Source of the DNA: Solea solea
Taxonomy: Eukaryota > Chordata > Actinopteri > Pleuronectiformes > Soleidae
NCBI RefSeq assembly: GCF_958295425.1
Contig: NC_081144.1
Span: 2,941,239-3,005,238, forward strand
Reading direction: 5' to 3'
DNA: 64,000 nucleotides
Positions 33,801 through 45,208 of the stretch are shown one piece after another. How positions within the stretch are numbered: position 1 is the stretch's first letter; each line of letters begins with the position of its first letter. A program made the translations under genes and the position numbers. The notes beneath the pieces were generated by a model. The model did not search any database, had not been told where the DNA came from, and worked only from the letters and a program-made list of their open reading frames with translations.

Positions 33801-35015
33801 ACAGTCGACGATGCTCTGCCAGTGAGGGTGGAATATGAGCCGTGTTGGCCCAGTCAGGAGCCCGGCCACTGTTAAACACCCATCAGGTTAATACGTGAAG
33901 GCCACTTTGCACTTCTTCAGAGTATATTATATTATATTCACTTCACGTCTACAACTCTAGGTGTAAACAGCCAAAGAATCAGATCCTCGGAACACGCCAT
34001 ATGAGACAAACTGCACTGCGTTGTAGTAGTTGTAGTCAACATAGACCAGTGTCAGTTCCACGCACAAGGTGAATAATTCACGAGGCGACCTGCAGGGGGG
34101 GGGGGGGCGTTGAACACAGATGCAGCGGTGTCATTTTTAAACAAGGCTTCCTCGGTACGCGTGAAGACTGAAATCACTCGCAGTCTGTCCTCACTTATAC
34201 ATGTGATTTAGAAACTGCAGTTTCCCATTTAGGTGAGTCACACTTACAACACACTCACTTTACCACCCACTGTCCCTGTGCAATGGTGTGTGTATGCATA
34301 TTTTATAACTTTTAGTCACTTTTGTTGTTTTTCTCAACAATTTGGGTGACACTGGAAGCGCTTGCAGATGTGGTGGTGGTGGTGTTGTTGCCTAAGAGAT
34401 AAGAATAAAAGGAATAAAAGACTATGGCTGTATGGTTTAGGGAAAAAAGTACTTTATATTGTAGTATTGTGATTATTGTGCACCATATTGCATTTATGGT
34501 ATAATAAACAGATTGTATTTTGAGTATGAGTGCTTTGTTATGAAAGAAAATGCACAGATTACTGGTAACTTCATACAAACATCAACTCATAAGGAAATTT
34601 AGATATTGCACGGTACTATATTTAATCACTAGGATGCAACAAGAAAATGATGTAGCAGGCAGTCAGTATCAACGGTTTCACATATGAAGTGAGAAAAAAA
34701 GCCCAATTTGGACATCAAGTCAGTACCAAATGGACTTCCTGTGTTTTTAATGAGAATCTAAACAAGCTTATTTCTGAGTAAAGAGCTGACACTGAGCTGT
34801 GAGGACTGAGTGAGGTTTGTAGTTAATTAACATTTAATTGGACATAAATAATGCAGCGTTTGACAGCCCCCACATTTTTATTTAATTAAACGGCAGCTTT
34901 TAGTGGTTGTATGTACTTACACAGTATCTATACTTTACTTTGTTATTTATATTTCTAGCAACTTTTACTTTTACTCTACACTCTCACTACATTTCTTCTA
35001 ACTGAGTTGGTATCA
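30870..35015. other. Presumed intron; no gene
   Basis: No supported exon. (AAT)n lies near 32741-32775, poly-G at 33361-33369 and 34096-34107, and (GGT)n at 34371-34385. The stretch 33620-33890 is GC-balanced and complex but non-coding by eye. Confidence 0.4.
32420..32436 (+). promoter_or_regulatory. CTCF-like motif
   Basis: GGCCATCAGGGGGCGAG is a near-consensus CTCF core on the plus strand. Confidence 0.4.
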
Positions 35016-35019
35016 TGGG

Positions 35020-35201
35020 CTGTATTTATATAGAGCCTTTCTAGTCTTGATGAACTGCTTTACACTACAGTTTTCACACCCAGTCACACGCTGCAACACG
35101 TCTTGCTCAAGGACACATATAGACGAGCAGAGCCAGGAACTGAACCCACAACCTTCTAGTTGAAACATATATTGCCCTACCACTGAGCCACCATGGCTCA
35201 A
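35020..35201 (-). repeat. tRNA-derived SINE
   Basis: On the minus strand it starts with ATGGTGGCTCAGTGGTAGGG (A-box TGGCTCAGTGG), then GGTTGTGGGTTCAGTTCC (B-box GGTTCAGTTCC). The body reads GTCCTTGAGCAAGACG and GACTGGGTGTGAAAACTG, and it ends CTCTATATAAATACAGCCC. A/B boxes at the right spacing support an RNA polymerase III SINE. Confidence 0.7.
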
Positions 35202-35209
35202 TCCTTCTT

Positions 35210-37550
35210 TTAATACTGTAACTTCTAAAACTTCTAAAGTACATTTTATATCAGAAAATTACTTTTGATACTTAAGTAGAGTAAATGTCATTTACTTTAA
35301 GACTTTTATTTAAGTAAAAAGTCATTTTCTGGTAAGATACTTTCACTCAAGTATCCCTTTGAGGTGCTTTATACTAGACTGCATTCATGCATCACTTTCA
35401 CACAGAAACCAGGTGTTCCAAGTCTTTTTGGCTAATTTACAAGCAAAGAGAATCTTGTATGTTGCTTTTAAACAAGTCCAAGTCCAACACGGGTTATGTC
35501 ACTGACAGATGAGTAAATGATTAAGTGTCTTCTGGTTTGTCCTGGTCCTGGAAAGCTGAGGGCAGCATTTGGCAGCAGGGCCTCGCTCCCTCTGGCTTTC
35601 ATTATGCACAATAGGTGCGCTGTGCCTGCCACTGTCACTGAACTACCTGCCATTCACCTCCGTTTAGACACAATCTCATCTCATCTCATCTCATCTCATG
35701 ACGCCTGGCTGAACCCGAACCCGTGGCCCGACTTAACACGAGCGCTGAGCGCTGGAAACATCTGATCCATCCCCGCAGCCTCTTTCACGCCCTCTGCAAA
35801 CGTCTGCGTTGAGCGTTATTCTCACTTCGCTCGCTCTCGCTCTCTGATACAAAGAGTCCTCTCTTATCACCCTCGCTGCAGCGTGCCCAAGTCGTCTCCT
35901 GCACTGTCACGACTGATACAACTGTGCTATTCTCTGACTGCCCCCAACACACACAAATACAATAACAATTGTTCCCGTTTCCTGCCCATGCTGTCATTAC
36001 GCAGCTGTTGAATGAGATATTGTCCATTTTCCATCAGTCAAAGACCGCACACACACACACACAGACACACATTTTGATGTATTTATGTACATGTATGTAC
36101 ATTTCCGCACGTCACTCTCTTTCTTGTTCTTTCTCTCTCTTTCTTTCGGACACAAACACACGTTGGTCTCTCACACAAACGTTGGCTGCCAGAACTCTCT
36201 GGCCTAATTCCCCCCTCTTATTGATGTGTGTCTGTCAGTGAAAGAGGCGCAGCACAAAGAGCAGTGATGGGCCAGTGTGTGGCTCCGACGGAACAAAGAG
36301 CGGTCTATTCCGCGCCAGCTCTCAGACCCTTCTGGAAACACTGCATAGGCTTGTTCAAGCTATGGCCATATTTTGAATGAGCCCACTGTATGTTCAGCAG
36401 TGAACAACATGGCTGCTTCAGTGTCAAAGAGCACGGGCCAGATTGACCTGCACTTGTGTTGGCCGTTCCCCAGTGTGCGACTATGAATTAAAAGGGGTTC
36501 GTTAAGAAGAAATTAAACAACCTTTGTAAGTACTCTTTACACACAAAAGCTGTGAAACTCTGTGCAGTGCCGCTGAGACATAATTACTCTCACATTATGT
36601 CAAATTGTCGGCTTTATCGTGCCGCTATCGGAGCTTTCGCCCTCACGATTTGAACCCTGCGCTTTAATCTCCTTTTTAAATAATGACATGTCATCGTCCT
36701 CCTCATTCAATAATAATAATAATGGATGTGATTTTAGAGCATTTTGTGCCACATCTTCATCATTATACTCTTTATGCCTGAATGAAGCTGGAGCTGATGA
36801 ATATTCAGACTGATAAGGGAACATTTGCTGTTTAAAGTTGCAAGTTAGTTTGTACAGTGCTCATTTGTTTGATCTATCTTGTTATTTCACATTTGTCACT
36901 TTGTTGCAAAGGTGTGAGTTGGTGGTTGTTTTTTTTCTTCTGCTAGTACCAGAGCTTTCAGCAGCTCTCTGGTTCAGCTGGACAAAGACAGTGAGACAGC
37001 AGGACTGGACAACTGACTGGAATGAGCTATGAGTTATAGACAATGAATAGTGTGTGTGTGTGTGTGTGTGTGTAATTCTTTCTTTGTGAGGAGGAGCATA
37101 GATAAGTCTGCAGTATGGCCCAAAATGCTCTCACTATAATAATTATATTAAAAAAGCTTCTTTAACAGATTTTTAGATATTTATAATGATAAATGTGTTT
37201 GTGTTGGATCTTAAAACTGTTTTCATATATGACTCCTTTCACCAAGAGAGTCATGTTTTCCCACCTGTGTCTGTTTGTGTGTGTGTTTGTTCACTTGCAG
37301 GATGATGAGAGAGAGAAAAAAAAGTAGTAAACAGATTTCACAAAACTCAGTGGGAGGATGAATAACCCATTCAGTGTTGGTGCTAATCTGGATTCTGGCC
37401 TGAGCAGATTCAGTAATTAGCTTAGACAGTGTTTCCCCGAGAGTTTCCTCCCTCGAGAGTTTCAGTTTGTGTGAAGCGTCGTTGCTAAACACTTTAATGT
37501 TGACCTTTAAAAGAGAGCTCTTCTATTTCTACGTAAAAATTGATTTGTAT
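35210..37550. other. Presumed intron; no gene
   Basis: (TCTCA)n lies at 35672-35699, (CA)n at 36051-36062, (AAT)n near 36708-36723 and (GT)n at 37050-37072. No splice-bounded ORF was recognised. Confidence 0.45.
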
Positions 37551-37554
37551 AATA

Positions 37555-37650
37555 CATTAATTGGTCCTTTATTTTCTCGATTAATCGATTGATGTTGGGT
37601 CCACTAAAGGTCAGAAATTCAGTTTCTCTGTTATATGGAGCAAACGAACA
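37555..37650 (-). repeat. AATCGATT-family fragment, copy 4
   Basis: TTTTCTCGATTAATCGATTG and CTGTTATATGGAGCAAA are the minus-strand equivalents of segments in the fuller copies, separated by less DNA than usual (internal deletion). Confidence 0.4.
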
Positions 37651-38494
37651 AAAGAGTACTTGAGTCTGTTGCTGTGACGTGAACACTGTCAGAGTCGTGT
37701 TAAATCAGTTTTGATCAGAACAGGACAGGTGTAATTCCCGAGACCCATCTGGTGTTTTTGCGTCATCTGTTCATCAAGTCAGAATGACAAGCCGTGCCCA
37801 ATGTGAACAAAGTGGTGACTCTCACACAGACACATGCGTCCACTCCAGGTCGGACAGTGCGGCTTTGTCTTCTAAAGGCTCCTGAAAGAGGATTTAGTTC
37901 TGAGTATAAAACCCACAGACAATCAAGAATATCATCAAATCCAGCTCTGGGATCAGCGCAGGGATGAAGGAGGGGGATTTACAGCCGCATGGGGAGCGGA
38001 GCGAGGGTATGAGTCAGGTCAGGAGAGCGTTTCAGGTTCAGTTTCAGCCGCAGGTCGAGTTCACTTTGACCACCTCTCGCCAGCCCCAGAGTAACCGCAC
38101 GGTGCACAGTCTGGCACTTTCTCACTGTCAGGTAAATGTGCTGGGTCATGTGTGCATGTGTTAACGACAAGAAAATACAGTCATATCCTACAGATTTGAA
38201 TTCATTTACACAGCACAACTGGCAAAATGGCAGAAGTAAGTTGAGTTAAAGTTGATTTCTGTAGCACATTTGAACATGCAGCATCTGTTGTAAACACATC
38301 AGTGTAAGCTGCCCTGAATCTGCTTATGGAAAAGAAAGGATTAGACAACATCAGACTTAAAAGCCGCATGTGAAGAAAGTAAATGCCACTGTGTCTATTA
38401 TTAAAATAGTGATGTGCTAACTGCGAGTGGTATCATGTTTATTCTGTCGTCCCTCTGTCTCTGAACCTCACGTGAAATTGAGTAATGTGGCGTG

Positions 38495-38684
38495 TAGAGC
38501 TGAAACAATTAATCGATTAATTGGTTTGAAGCTTTTTTCTCATGATTAAAACAAGATTTCTGATTGTTTTAGCTTCTTAAATGTGAATATTTTCTTTGTT
38601 TCTTTGCTCCACACGACAAAGAAATCATTAAAACTCAATCATTTTGGTTTGTGGACAAAACAAAAATCTTGTTTTGCAGCTCTA
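38495..38684 (+). repeat. AATCGATT-family MITE-like element, copy 5 (internally deleted, TIRs kept)
   Basis: The left end TAGAGCTGAAACAATTAATCG and the right end TTTTGCAGCTCTA form a short terminal inverted repeat. The interior carries TTCTTAAATGTGAATATTTTC, ACAAAGAAATCATTAAAACTC and TTTGTGGACAAAACAAAA, but lacks the second half found in the 52303 and 56188 copies. Confidence 0.65.
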
Positions 38685-39286
38685 GTGATGTGAATGAAGC
38701 CTGTCACTCCATTCCAGTGTGTGTGTGCGAGCCTGTCTGCTCAACTTTGCTGTTCTTTATGACCCCGACAGTGCAGCTGAAGGAATATATGGTGTTTCTC
38801 AAAGACAGAAAGGATCATTCCGTAGTCGAGAGGATCTTTCAAAAGCCGGGTCACACGGAGGAGTCGAGATTCCTTCTGAAAAATCAGGTTAGCAAAGTTT
38901 GCATCACTGAAAACTGCTGCTTTTGCAAAACATGCATACACAAAGGATTGTGGGTACTGACGCTGCACCGAGGATACACAGTAAATTCTCTGTGGGCAGC
39001 AACTCAGTCCTCTGTAGAATTTGAAGCGTCCTGCACTTTGGAACTTCAGCCGTTTGAGGACGTGTCTTTGACTTTGAGAAACACCCTTGGCTTGAACCTC
39101 TCGTCCCCAGGCTCTGGATGTTCCTGCCTCACTTGTTTTTGCTGCTCCCAGTGGGAGCAGAGCGATGATGATGATGATGCTGCTGCTGCTGCTGCTGCTG
39201 GGAGCACCAAGCACCAAGGAGGTTCCGTCCTAAAGGCGACGGCTTCTGTATTTTATCAGGTGTTTGCTCGCTTTGTGTTTCATTGA
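38651..39286 (+). other. 211-codon ORF of unknown status
   Basis: This is the longest open frame in the window not assigned to a family apart from gag and tmcc1. It begins inside a MITE end (38651-38684) and finishes across a (GAT)n(GCT)n tract that encodes Asp and Ala runs (39166-39200). The antisense strand is also open over 158 codons (39217-38741), which suggests compositional openness rather than selection. It is Cys-rich with no recognisable domain, signal peptide or splice logic. I regard it as probably non-coding. Confidence 0.3.
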
Positions 39287-39367
39287 GAGCAGAAACCCTC
39301 TTGTAAGTAGTCGTTGTAGTTTGACATCACTTTTACAAGGAGATTAAGACTGAAGTTTCCTTGTTTT

Positions 39368-39370
<3 letters not shown>

Positions 39371-39444
<74 letters not shown>

Positions 39445-39450
39445 TCCCTC
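39371..39450 (+). repeat. (CT)n microsatellite
   Basis: A nearly pure TC run of about 35 units, ending in CCCTCTCCCTCTCTCAG. The Arg/Glu-run ORFs on the minus strand are artefacts. It directly forms the pyrimidine tract of the candidate acceptor at 39456. Confidence 0.95.
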
Positions 39451-39456
39451 TCTCAG

Positions 39457-39506
39457 GTGAACCACAAGAGTGAGTCACACAAGGCTGGCAGACATCCGTG
39501 CTGATG
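39457..39506 (+). other. Candidate 50-nt 5' exon ending in ATG
   Basis: CTCTCTCAG precedes the segment and GTATGT follows it. The last three bases are ATG, so it could supply an initiator codon in phase 0 that joins the tmcc1 frame at GGC 41132 (after CATCAG). The acceptor strength comes wholly from a microsatellite, and the exon may be accidental. Confidence 0.28.
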
Positions 39507-40045
39507 GTATGTGGGTTTTTCTGATACTGATGTGAGTCATTCATTATCCTCTCATTCCCTCTCTCCCTCTCTCCTCTATTCTTTTCTGCATCCTTTCCCT
39601 TAGCCTCTTGTGCCTTTTGGCTATGCCCCCCCCCCTCCAGGATGTTGTGTAATTTCTCAGCCTGCATGTACCTGCTTTTACTTCTGGACTCTTTGTTTCA
39701 TCTTGTGAGTGATAACTGATACATGCTGGTCATTGTACAGAATATAAAGCTAGAGTCTGATTACTGGGCGCTCTCACAAAATTATAACATAAGGATGGCT
39801 TGATATCACTTTTATGTCTCCAATATCAATAATACAACCTTATAACAATTCAAAGGGTACCGCTGCCGTACGCTAATGACGTTGCCAACTTGCGTAGTAG
39901 CTGATGACGTGACCGATGACTTATGCAGCCTACGAATCGGTGCCTGCGTCGTCAGGTCTGCAGTTGAGCTCATTAGATCCATGTCAAACTTTTAGATTTA
40001 GAATGATCTTGTAAGATTGCTGAAATCTCACAGTTTGTAGGAGGC

Positions 40046-40052
40046 TTCTGCT

Positions 40053-40087
<35 letters not shown>

Positions 40088-40088
40088 G
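40046..40088 (+). repeat. (AAT)n microsatellite
   Basis: Thirteen to fourteen AAT/TAA units. Confidence 0.95.
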
Positions 40089-40096
40089 TGCTGATG

Positions 40097-40333
40097 CTCG
40101 TTGTCGTAGTGGTCAGAGCTGTTAACTTGCAGCAAAAAGGCCCAGGTGTGCGACCCTGTCTGCGTTGCGTGCAAAAACAATTGTACGCTCTAAATTGACC
40201 TGTATGTGCGAGTGTGTGAGTGAATGGTTGTTTGTCTCTATGTGTTGTCCCTGCGATGGACTGGCGACCTGCCAAGGGTGTCTCCAGTGACCCCGCGACC
40301 TTCGTGCGGAGGATGAAGCGTTAGAAAATGAAT
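40097..40333 (+). repeat. SINE-like element, diverged copy
   Basis: The tRNA-like head CGTAGTGGTCAGAGC is followed by CTCTAAATTGACCTG, GAATGGTTGTTTGTCTCTATG, CCTGCGATGGACTGGCGACC, TGCCAAGGGTGTCTCC and GAGGATGAAGCGTTAGAAAATG. It follows the same module order as the copy at 17922-18256. Confidence 0.6.
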
Positions 40334-40631
40334 GTTTTATTTCGGATTTTACTGTTCTGATACTGAGTATTCCATCGCTCACCCCTAATGAAAATTGTGA
40401 TTGATTATCAGTAGCTCTAGGTTTCATTCCAGCCTCTCATGTCCATCTTCTCTCTCTGTGTACTAGACCAGCGTGGCCACTTGTTCCTGAATGAGAGATG
40501 CATGCTCCCTCTTTGGATTCATCCCACTGACCACTACAGAGCCCGTCAAACCCTCCTGTCCTATCTCCCACTCCCACTGCTCCCCACTATACTGTGTCCT
40601 TGTCCTCTTTCCTCCACTGTTATAGTCTAGT

Positions 40632-41047
40632 TGAGATTAGGGCTGAACAACTAATCATTTTCAAATTCCTATGGCTGCAGTTTAATGGTTCAATATTTGA
40701 TTGTTCTATATTCTTAGCAAATTAAAACAAAGTAATACATTAAAAACAACATCATGTCCTTGACTCCCCAACCTTGGTCCAGTGTGTAGAATTTGGGGGG
40801 ATCAATAAACAAAAATTTAATAAAAAAAAAAAAAAAATGACCTTACTTTTCCATGCTTTGTTGTACCATATTTCATTTGGTTACAAAAAGCAACTTGATA
40901 AATCCTACACACTAGTCCTTTAATGTTTTGGGGGTGTTGTGTTCTAATGCTCCATCGTATTTTGAATTTATTACACAATGAATATTGAACTTAAATTGCA
41001 AATAGCAATTGCAATTCCTCGATATTTCCCCACATCGTTCAGCCCTA
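40632..41047. repeat. AGGGCTGAAC-TIR element with a second element nested inside
   Basis: The left TTAGGGCTGAACAACTAATCA (about 40637) and the right CACATCGTTCAGCCCTAGG (to 41047) form a 10-bp TIR AGGGCTGAAC. Interior remnants include CAATTGCAATTCCTCGATATTTCCCC. Within it, 40775-40922 carries its own inverted ends, GGTCCAGTGTGTAGAATTT and AAATCCTACACACTAGTCC, typical of a separate short fish element. Confidence 0.6.
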
Positions 41048-41116
41048 GGTGAGATCTTCTGCATGTCTAACTGATAGCAGACTCTTTTTTAATAATAATT
41101 TCACTCCCTGGTTGTC

Positions 41117-41794
41117 ATGAGAGGTCATCAGGGCCACTTGCAGCAGGGGGGCGACATGCACAGTGAGACAGAGGAAGTGGGTCCCAGTTCAGGTCATGGA
41201 GGTAGGAGCGAGGCAGGAGGGTCACAGAGGCGAGGGTTGCAGAAGGCCTTCTCCCAGTCAGAACGCCTCTCTTTCAGTAAAATGAGCCACAACACCAGGG
41301 AAAGCATGGGGGTTCTTGGCCAGGGACTGAAACAGCTGTTCCGCCAGCAGCGTAAACACCTCTCTCACTCCGCCGTCCCCTCCTCATCTTCCTCCTCGTC
41401 TTCCTCCGTAGTGTCAGCAGGCGACACCTCCCCCTCTGCCCCCGAGGATGCCGTTGGGTGCCGCTGTCCTGACTCTGACCGCCTCTCTGCTCCTGTGGTT
41501 CCCTCTGCAGCTGGCCACAGCTCGGCGGCTGCAGGCATGATGAGGCGCGGGACCAGCCTGCAGAGCCGGCGCAGTAAGGGGTCGGGATCTGGGAGCGGAG
41601 ACCGCGATCCTCTCCTGAAAGGTAGCCCACAGGCCCCGCGCCGCCGCTATACCACTGATCCACAGCAGTATATTAGCCGTCCGCGGTCCTCTTCCACGAC
41701 CGACACCACCACCGCCAGCAGCCCTGTCCCCGTTAACACCGGCAGTGATGTGGTGCTGTCATCGGGGTACCAGTCCACCGAGGAGACGGACAGG
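41117..41794 (+). CDS. tmcc1: TMCC-family (TMCC1-like) N-terminal coding exon
   Basis: The open frame gives 226 codons up to GACAGG followed by GTGAGT (phase 0). Residues 54-80 read SKMSHNTRES then MGVLGQGLKQLFRQQRK. Residues 142-153 read MRRGTSLQSRRS, 168-176 KGSPQAPRR and 188-196 RPRSSSTTD. These blocks occur in this order in the disordered N-terminus of vertebrate TMCC1, and TMCC2 has weaker versions (RGASLHS, RPRSSSTTD). K-M-S-H-N and the GQGLKQLF form favour TMCC1. TMCC proteins are ER-membrane coiled-coil proteins with two C-terminal membrane segments; TMCC1 acts at ER-endosome contacts in endosome fission. The coiled-coil and membrane exons are not in the window. The start is uncertain: ATG 41117, ATG 41156 (residue 14), or entry by splicing at 41132. 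A Ser run (residues 89-97) is encoded by a TCC/TCG tract. Confidence 0.88.
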
Positions 41795-43610
41795 GTGAGT
41801 CACCATGAAGCATACAGTCACTCACTGTGGTAAAAGTTTATTTGATGAAGTTCTGTTTTGTTTAATTACCTGTTTCATATATTTAGCGTATAGGTTTTGC
41901 TTTATTGGCGAGCTAGACGATAAGTGTTTTTTTTTAACATATCGGCCAAAGGATTCCTTGATTTTGTAAGATTGGCATCAGCATCGGCCAAAGAAAAACC
42001 TACTTCAGTCAATTCTAAAAATGTGTATCAGATTGGATAAAATCAGTGCCGTCTTGGCCTCTTCCATTTGACAGACAGCTTCAGCTGCAAGGCAAGGTGC
42101 TAGTTTTATGTTCAGGTGCACTTTTCTTTGACAATATCAAAAGCAAAAGTGCCGTTTGGAATTATTTTGGCAAACTATCAGAGAAAAGCCGAGAATGTGA
42201 TTAGGCCACATGCAAACGGTGGTTACAAAGACATAAGTGTCTGTAGTATTGACAATAGGATTAAGTTTGATACGATTGATTTGCCACCGCTTCTCAGTTA
42301 CTCTTGTCAGACCTTGTTTGTCAGTGAACAAGTCAAGACATTCACTCAGAGGCTGAGGTTCACTTTGCCACTGATGCAACATTCCCTGCTGTTTGGGCCA
42401 AGAGCCCAGAGATCAGACTTTTACTGTCTGTCAGTCTGTCTGTCTGTCTGTCATCATTACCTCAGTCTGAGTTTGTTCAGAACTGAATACTGATCGAGCA
42501 TTTGCTCGCAATCTCACATTTATATGGAATATGATAATTCAGTATCGGGCAATCTTATCCTGAGAAGCTACGGCCATTACAGTAGTGAATACATTCATAG
42601 GGACTTGTTGTGTTGCTGTATGAAGCTGCAGCTTAATCTGCATTGTGTGAGCTGATAATTTGACTGAATGGTTTGAATGTAGCGGACATTTGTTTATATT
42701 TAAAGCTATGCACTGTGGCTTTAACATGCTGAACTTTGAGTGGTCAGCACTAGTGTCTGTAATCATTCCTCCCGTTTATATCATGCCTTCATATCATGCT
42801 TCCAGTTATTATGAAAAACTTTCTAGTTATTTTTAATATTTCTTTTTTTTAAAACTGCACCTCTTAAAACATAGATTGTGGATCTTTCACCCTGTGGTTT
42901 TCCAACTGGACATAATTAAGACAATAAATGATCACATGAGCCTCTGACAGATTGGAACATTTTTACTACTTTTCCTTTAAACATCACATTTCTGGAGTTT
43001 AAAAAAAAAAAAATCATTATTTTTTATAATCTGCTGTGTATTTGAGTGACTTACTGCTTTTTTATTGAAGGCTGTGCCTTTTGTATACCATGCTGCAGTT
43101 TGATGTGTCTGCCACCAGAGGTCGCTGTCAGATCAGCGAACCTGCTGGGAGCAGCAGAGGCGCTGGGCTTGGTTCATGTGGAGGTTGTGTTTGCGTTACT
43201 CGAGCACATGTTTGTGGTCGACGAGCCTCATCCTCAAGGTTGATGTAATAAGCCATTTATAAACCATTGACTCTGAATCGGTGTGAATGTGAGTGATGGT
43301 TCAGCATCTGTCTGTCCAGCAGTGAGTTTAGATTAGGTCAAAACAAATATAAATAAATAAATATAGACATTATTGTCTTCATTAGTCATGTTTGAATGAC
43401 CTCACCTGTTATACGATGAACCAGGAAACACTATAACCTGTCTCATGACATCACAGTCTTGTCTTTATACAGGAACACAGGGACAGTCAGAATTCTCTAC
43501 CTAGATCCCTGTGCCTGTCTTTTGTTGCTATAGTAACCTGTGTTTGACCTTGGAGGTGTGTAGTCGCCTGCTGTTAGTGGAGGTTGAGGGTTGGATAGTT
43601 TGTCTGAATT
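41795..43610. other. tmcc1 intron; no further coding exon recognised
   Basis: (TGTC)n lies at 42428-42451. A CTCF-like motif is at 43111-43128. The 65-codon ORF at 43046 has no matching splice sites or known domain. Confidence 0.5.
43111..43128 (+). promoter_or_regulatory. CTCF-like motif (weaker)
   Basis: GCCACCAGAGGTCGCTGT matches the CTCF core except for T within the GGGGC run. Confidence 0.28.
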
Positions 43611-43618
43611 AAATTAAC

Positions 43619-43650
43619 TCTTTCTTTCTTTCTTTCTTTCTTTCTTGATT

Positions 43651-43705
<55 letters not shown>
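43619..43705 (+). repeat. (TTTC)n microsatellite
   Basis: About 21 TTTC units with one interruption, followed by a (CTTC)n stretch to 43733 and (CTC)n at 43805-43834. Confidence 0.95.
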
Positions 43706-43899
43706 CTTGTCCTTCCTTCCTTCCTTCCTGCCTTCACCCCCCCTTGCTGTATTCTTCCTCTTTCCCTCCCTCTCACTGGAGAGTTAGTATAGAAGATCAG
43801 CTACTCCCTCCTCCTCCTCCTCCTCCTCCTCCTCTCACATCTTCCCTCCTCCTCCCTTTCTCACTCCACCCTTTGCCCTACTGACAGGAAGCAGGAGGC

Positions 43900-44385
43900 A
43901 GGAGGCAACCTTGGTGTGTCCTATATGAGTTAGAGCTGAGCACTAGTGGTGTGTGAGTGTTATCAGTGGTGCTATCAGAAGAGGATGTGCAGGGGTGTGT
44001 GTGTGTGTGTGTGGAGGAAATCATCTGTGCACTCAGAGCCATGTGGTGTGAGCATCTTGTGTGACTGACCGTGTGTGTGTGTGTGTGTGAGACACGGCGA
44101 CAGAGCTCAGGAGATCAGTGTGTGAATATCAGCAGAGGGCAACACAGCTGAGCTCGCCCCCTTTTTTCTCCTCCTCTCCTTGTTTGTGTTTGTACAGTAG
44201 AGGCGAGCGAGCATGGAGTAGAAGTGTGTGTGCGCATGGCTGTTTGGTGAGGAGGGCAGTGTGTGTGTGTGTGTGTGTGTGTGGATGACAGTATGTGAGC
44301 GGTGTGTACTTTCTTTGGAGGGATATGAGTGGGGAGGAGTAGAAAAGGGGGGTCCAGCTGTGGGTCTGACTCTCAGTCAGTCAGG
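43900..44385 (+). promoter_or_regulatory. Candidate internal promoter / 5' UTR for the second tmcc1 start
   Basis: The region directly upstream of ATG 44386 has GT microsatellites at 43995-44013, 44070-44089 and 44259-44282 and a TTTTTCTCC pyrimidine block. No acceptor lies near the ATG, so the exon looks like a first exon. No TATA box or CRE is obvious. Confidence 0.35.
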
Positions 44386-44424
44386 ATGGTGCAGCGCTTC
44401 AGTCTCCGTAGACAGTACTCCAAG
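44386..44424 (+). CDS. tmcc1: Alternative first coding exon of tmcc1 (MVQRFSLRRQYSK)
   Basis: ATG 44386 (context TCAGGATGG) opens MVQRFSLRRQYSK. The exon ends CCAAG followed by GTAAAG, a donor in phase 0, identical in phase to the donor at 41795. The short basic N-terminus fits the kind of shortened isoform seen in TMCC genes. An upstream in-frame non-ATG extension is unlikely. The link to tmcc1 rests on position, strand and phase, since no downstream exon is in view. Confidence 0.6.
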
Positions 44425-45140
44425 GTAAAGCTTGTTTTTCGTCTGTGTCTTTTCATCACCATACTTTTCTCAAATGTCTGCAAATACAATGCTTTTGCAT
44501 ATTCTTTTCTTTCTCTGTCTGGCAGCTACTTGGTATTATGCCACGTGTGTGTTCATGGCTGCTCGATCAGAGCTTTGATTGCTCCGTCTCTTGCTCGGCC
44601 AAAATGGTTTTAAATTGGCTCTGTCGCCATGCTCTGAAGCGGCGGACTGACCTGCTGCTTGACAACTGGGGAGAAAGAAAGGCTAGAAGCATTTTACCCA
44701 TTCTGTCGGTAAAAACAATGAAAATGCTTTACAGGAAAAACTGTTGAAACTGTTTAAAAACAGCAAAGAAAAAAACAGCAGGGAAAAAGTTGAGATGATA
44801 CAAGGTGAAATGAAACCTTATCACACACTAATGTCAATAAAATCACGATAATAATGATAAAATAATACATTACACTGGAGATAATAGTTAAGGTAGGTCA
44901 ATACTGTAACTAAGCAGTCAGTCTTTATCTCAACTCTTGTTAAACAATAACTATCCGATCAATCAGAGCCGTCACTTCAGGATGTTATTAGTAAATATTA
45001 TCAGTAATATATGGATTATTACTGACTGGGGAGCGTTTATGACTCATTTGTAATCGCAGGCTACGTAAACGGGCTCTACAATGGATTCATGTGTCCCCTG
45101 GTGCTAGTTTGTGATAAAGTGAGTGGAGGAAGAAAAAGTG
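44425..45140. other. tmcc1 intron; nothing recognised
   Basis: AT-rich sequence with chance ORFs only. Confidence 0.5.
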
Positions 45141-45141
45141 A

Positions 45142-45142
<1 letters not shown>

Positions 45143-45207
<65 letters not shown>
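45143..45207 (+). repeat. (CTG)n trinucleotide repeat, about 21 units
   Basis: Uninterrupted CTG units in the presumed tmcc1 intron. The sequence is non-coding here. Length polymorphism is likely. Confidence 0.95.

Positions 45208-45208
<1 letters not shown>

Noticed and set aside
39280..39667. Arg/Glu-run ORFs on the minus strand
   Set aside because: They are translations of the (CT)n microsatellite.
43046..43243. 65-codon ORF after the tmcc1 exon
   Set aside because: It does not match TMCC sequence and lacks an acceptor/donor pair.
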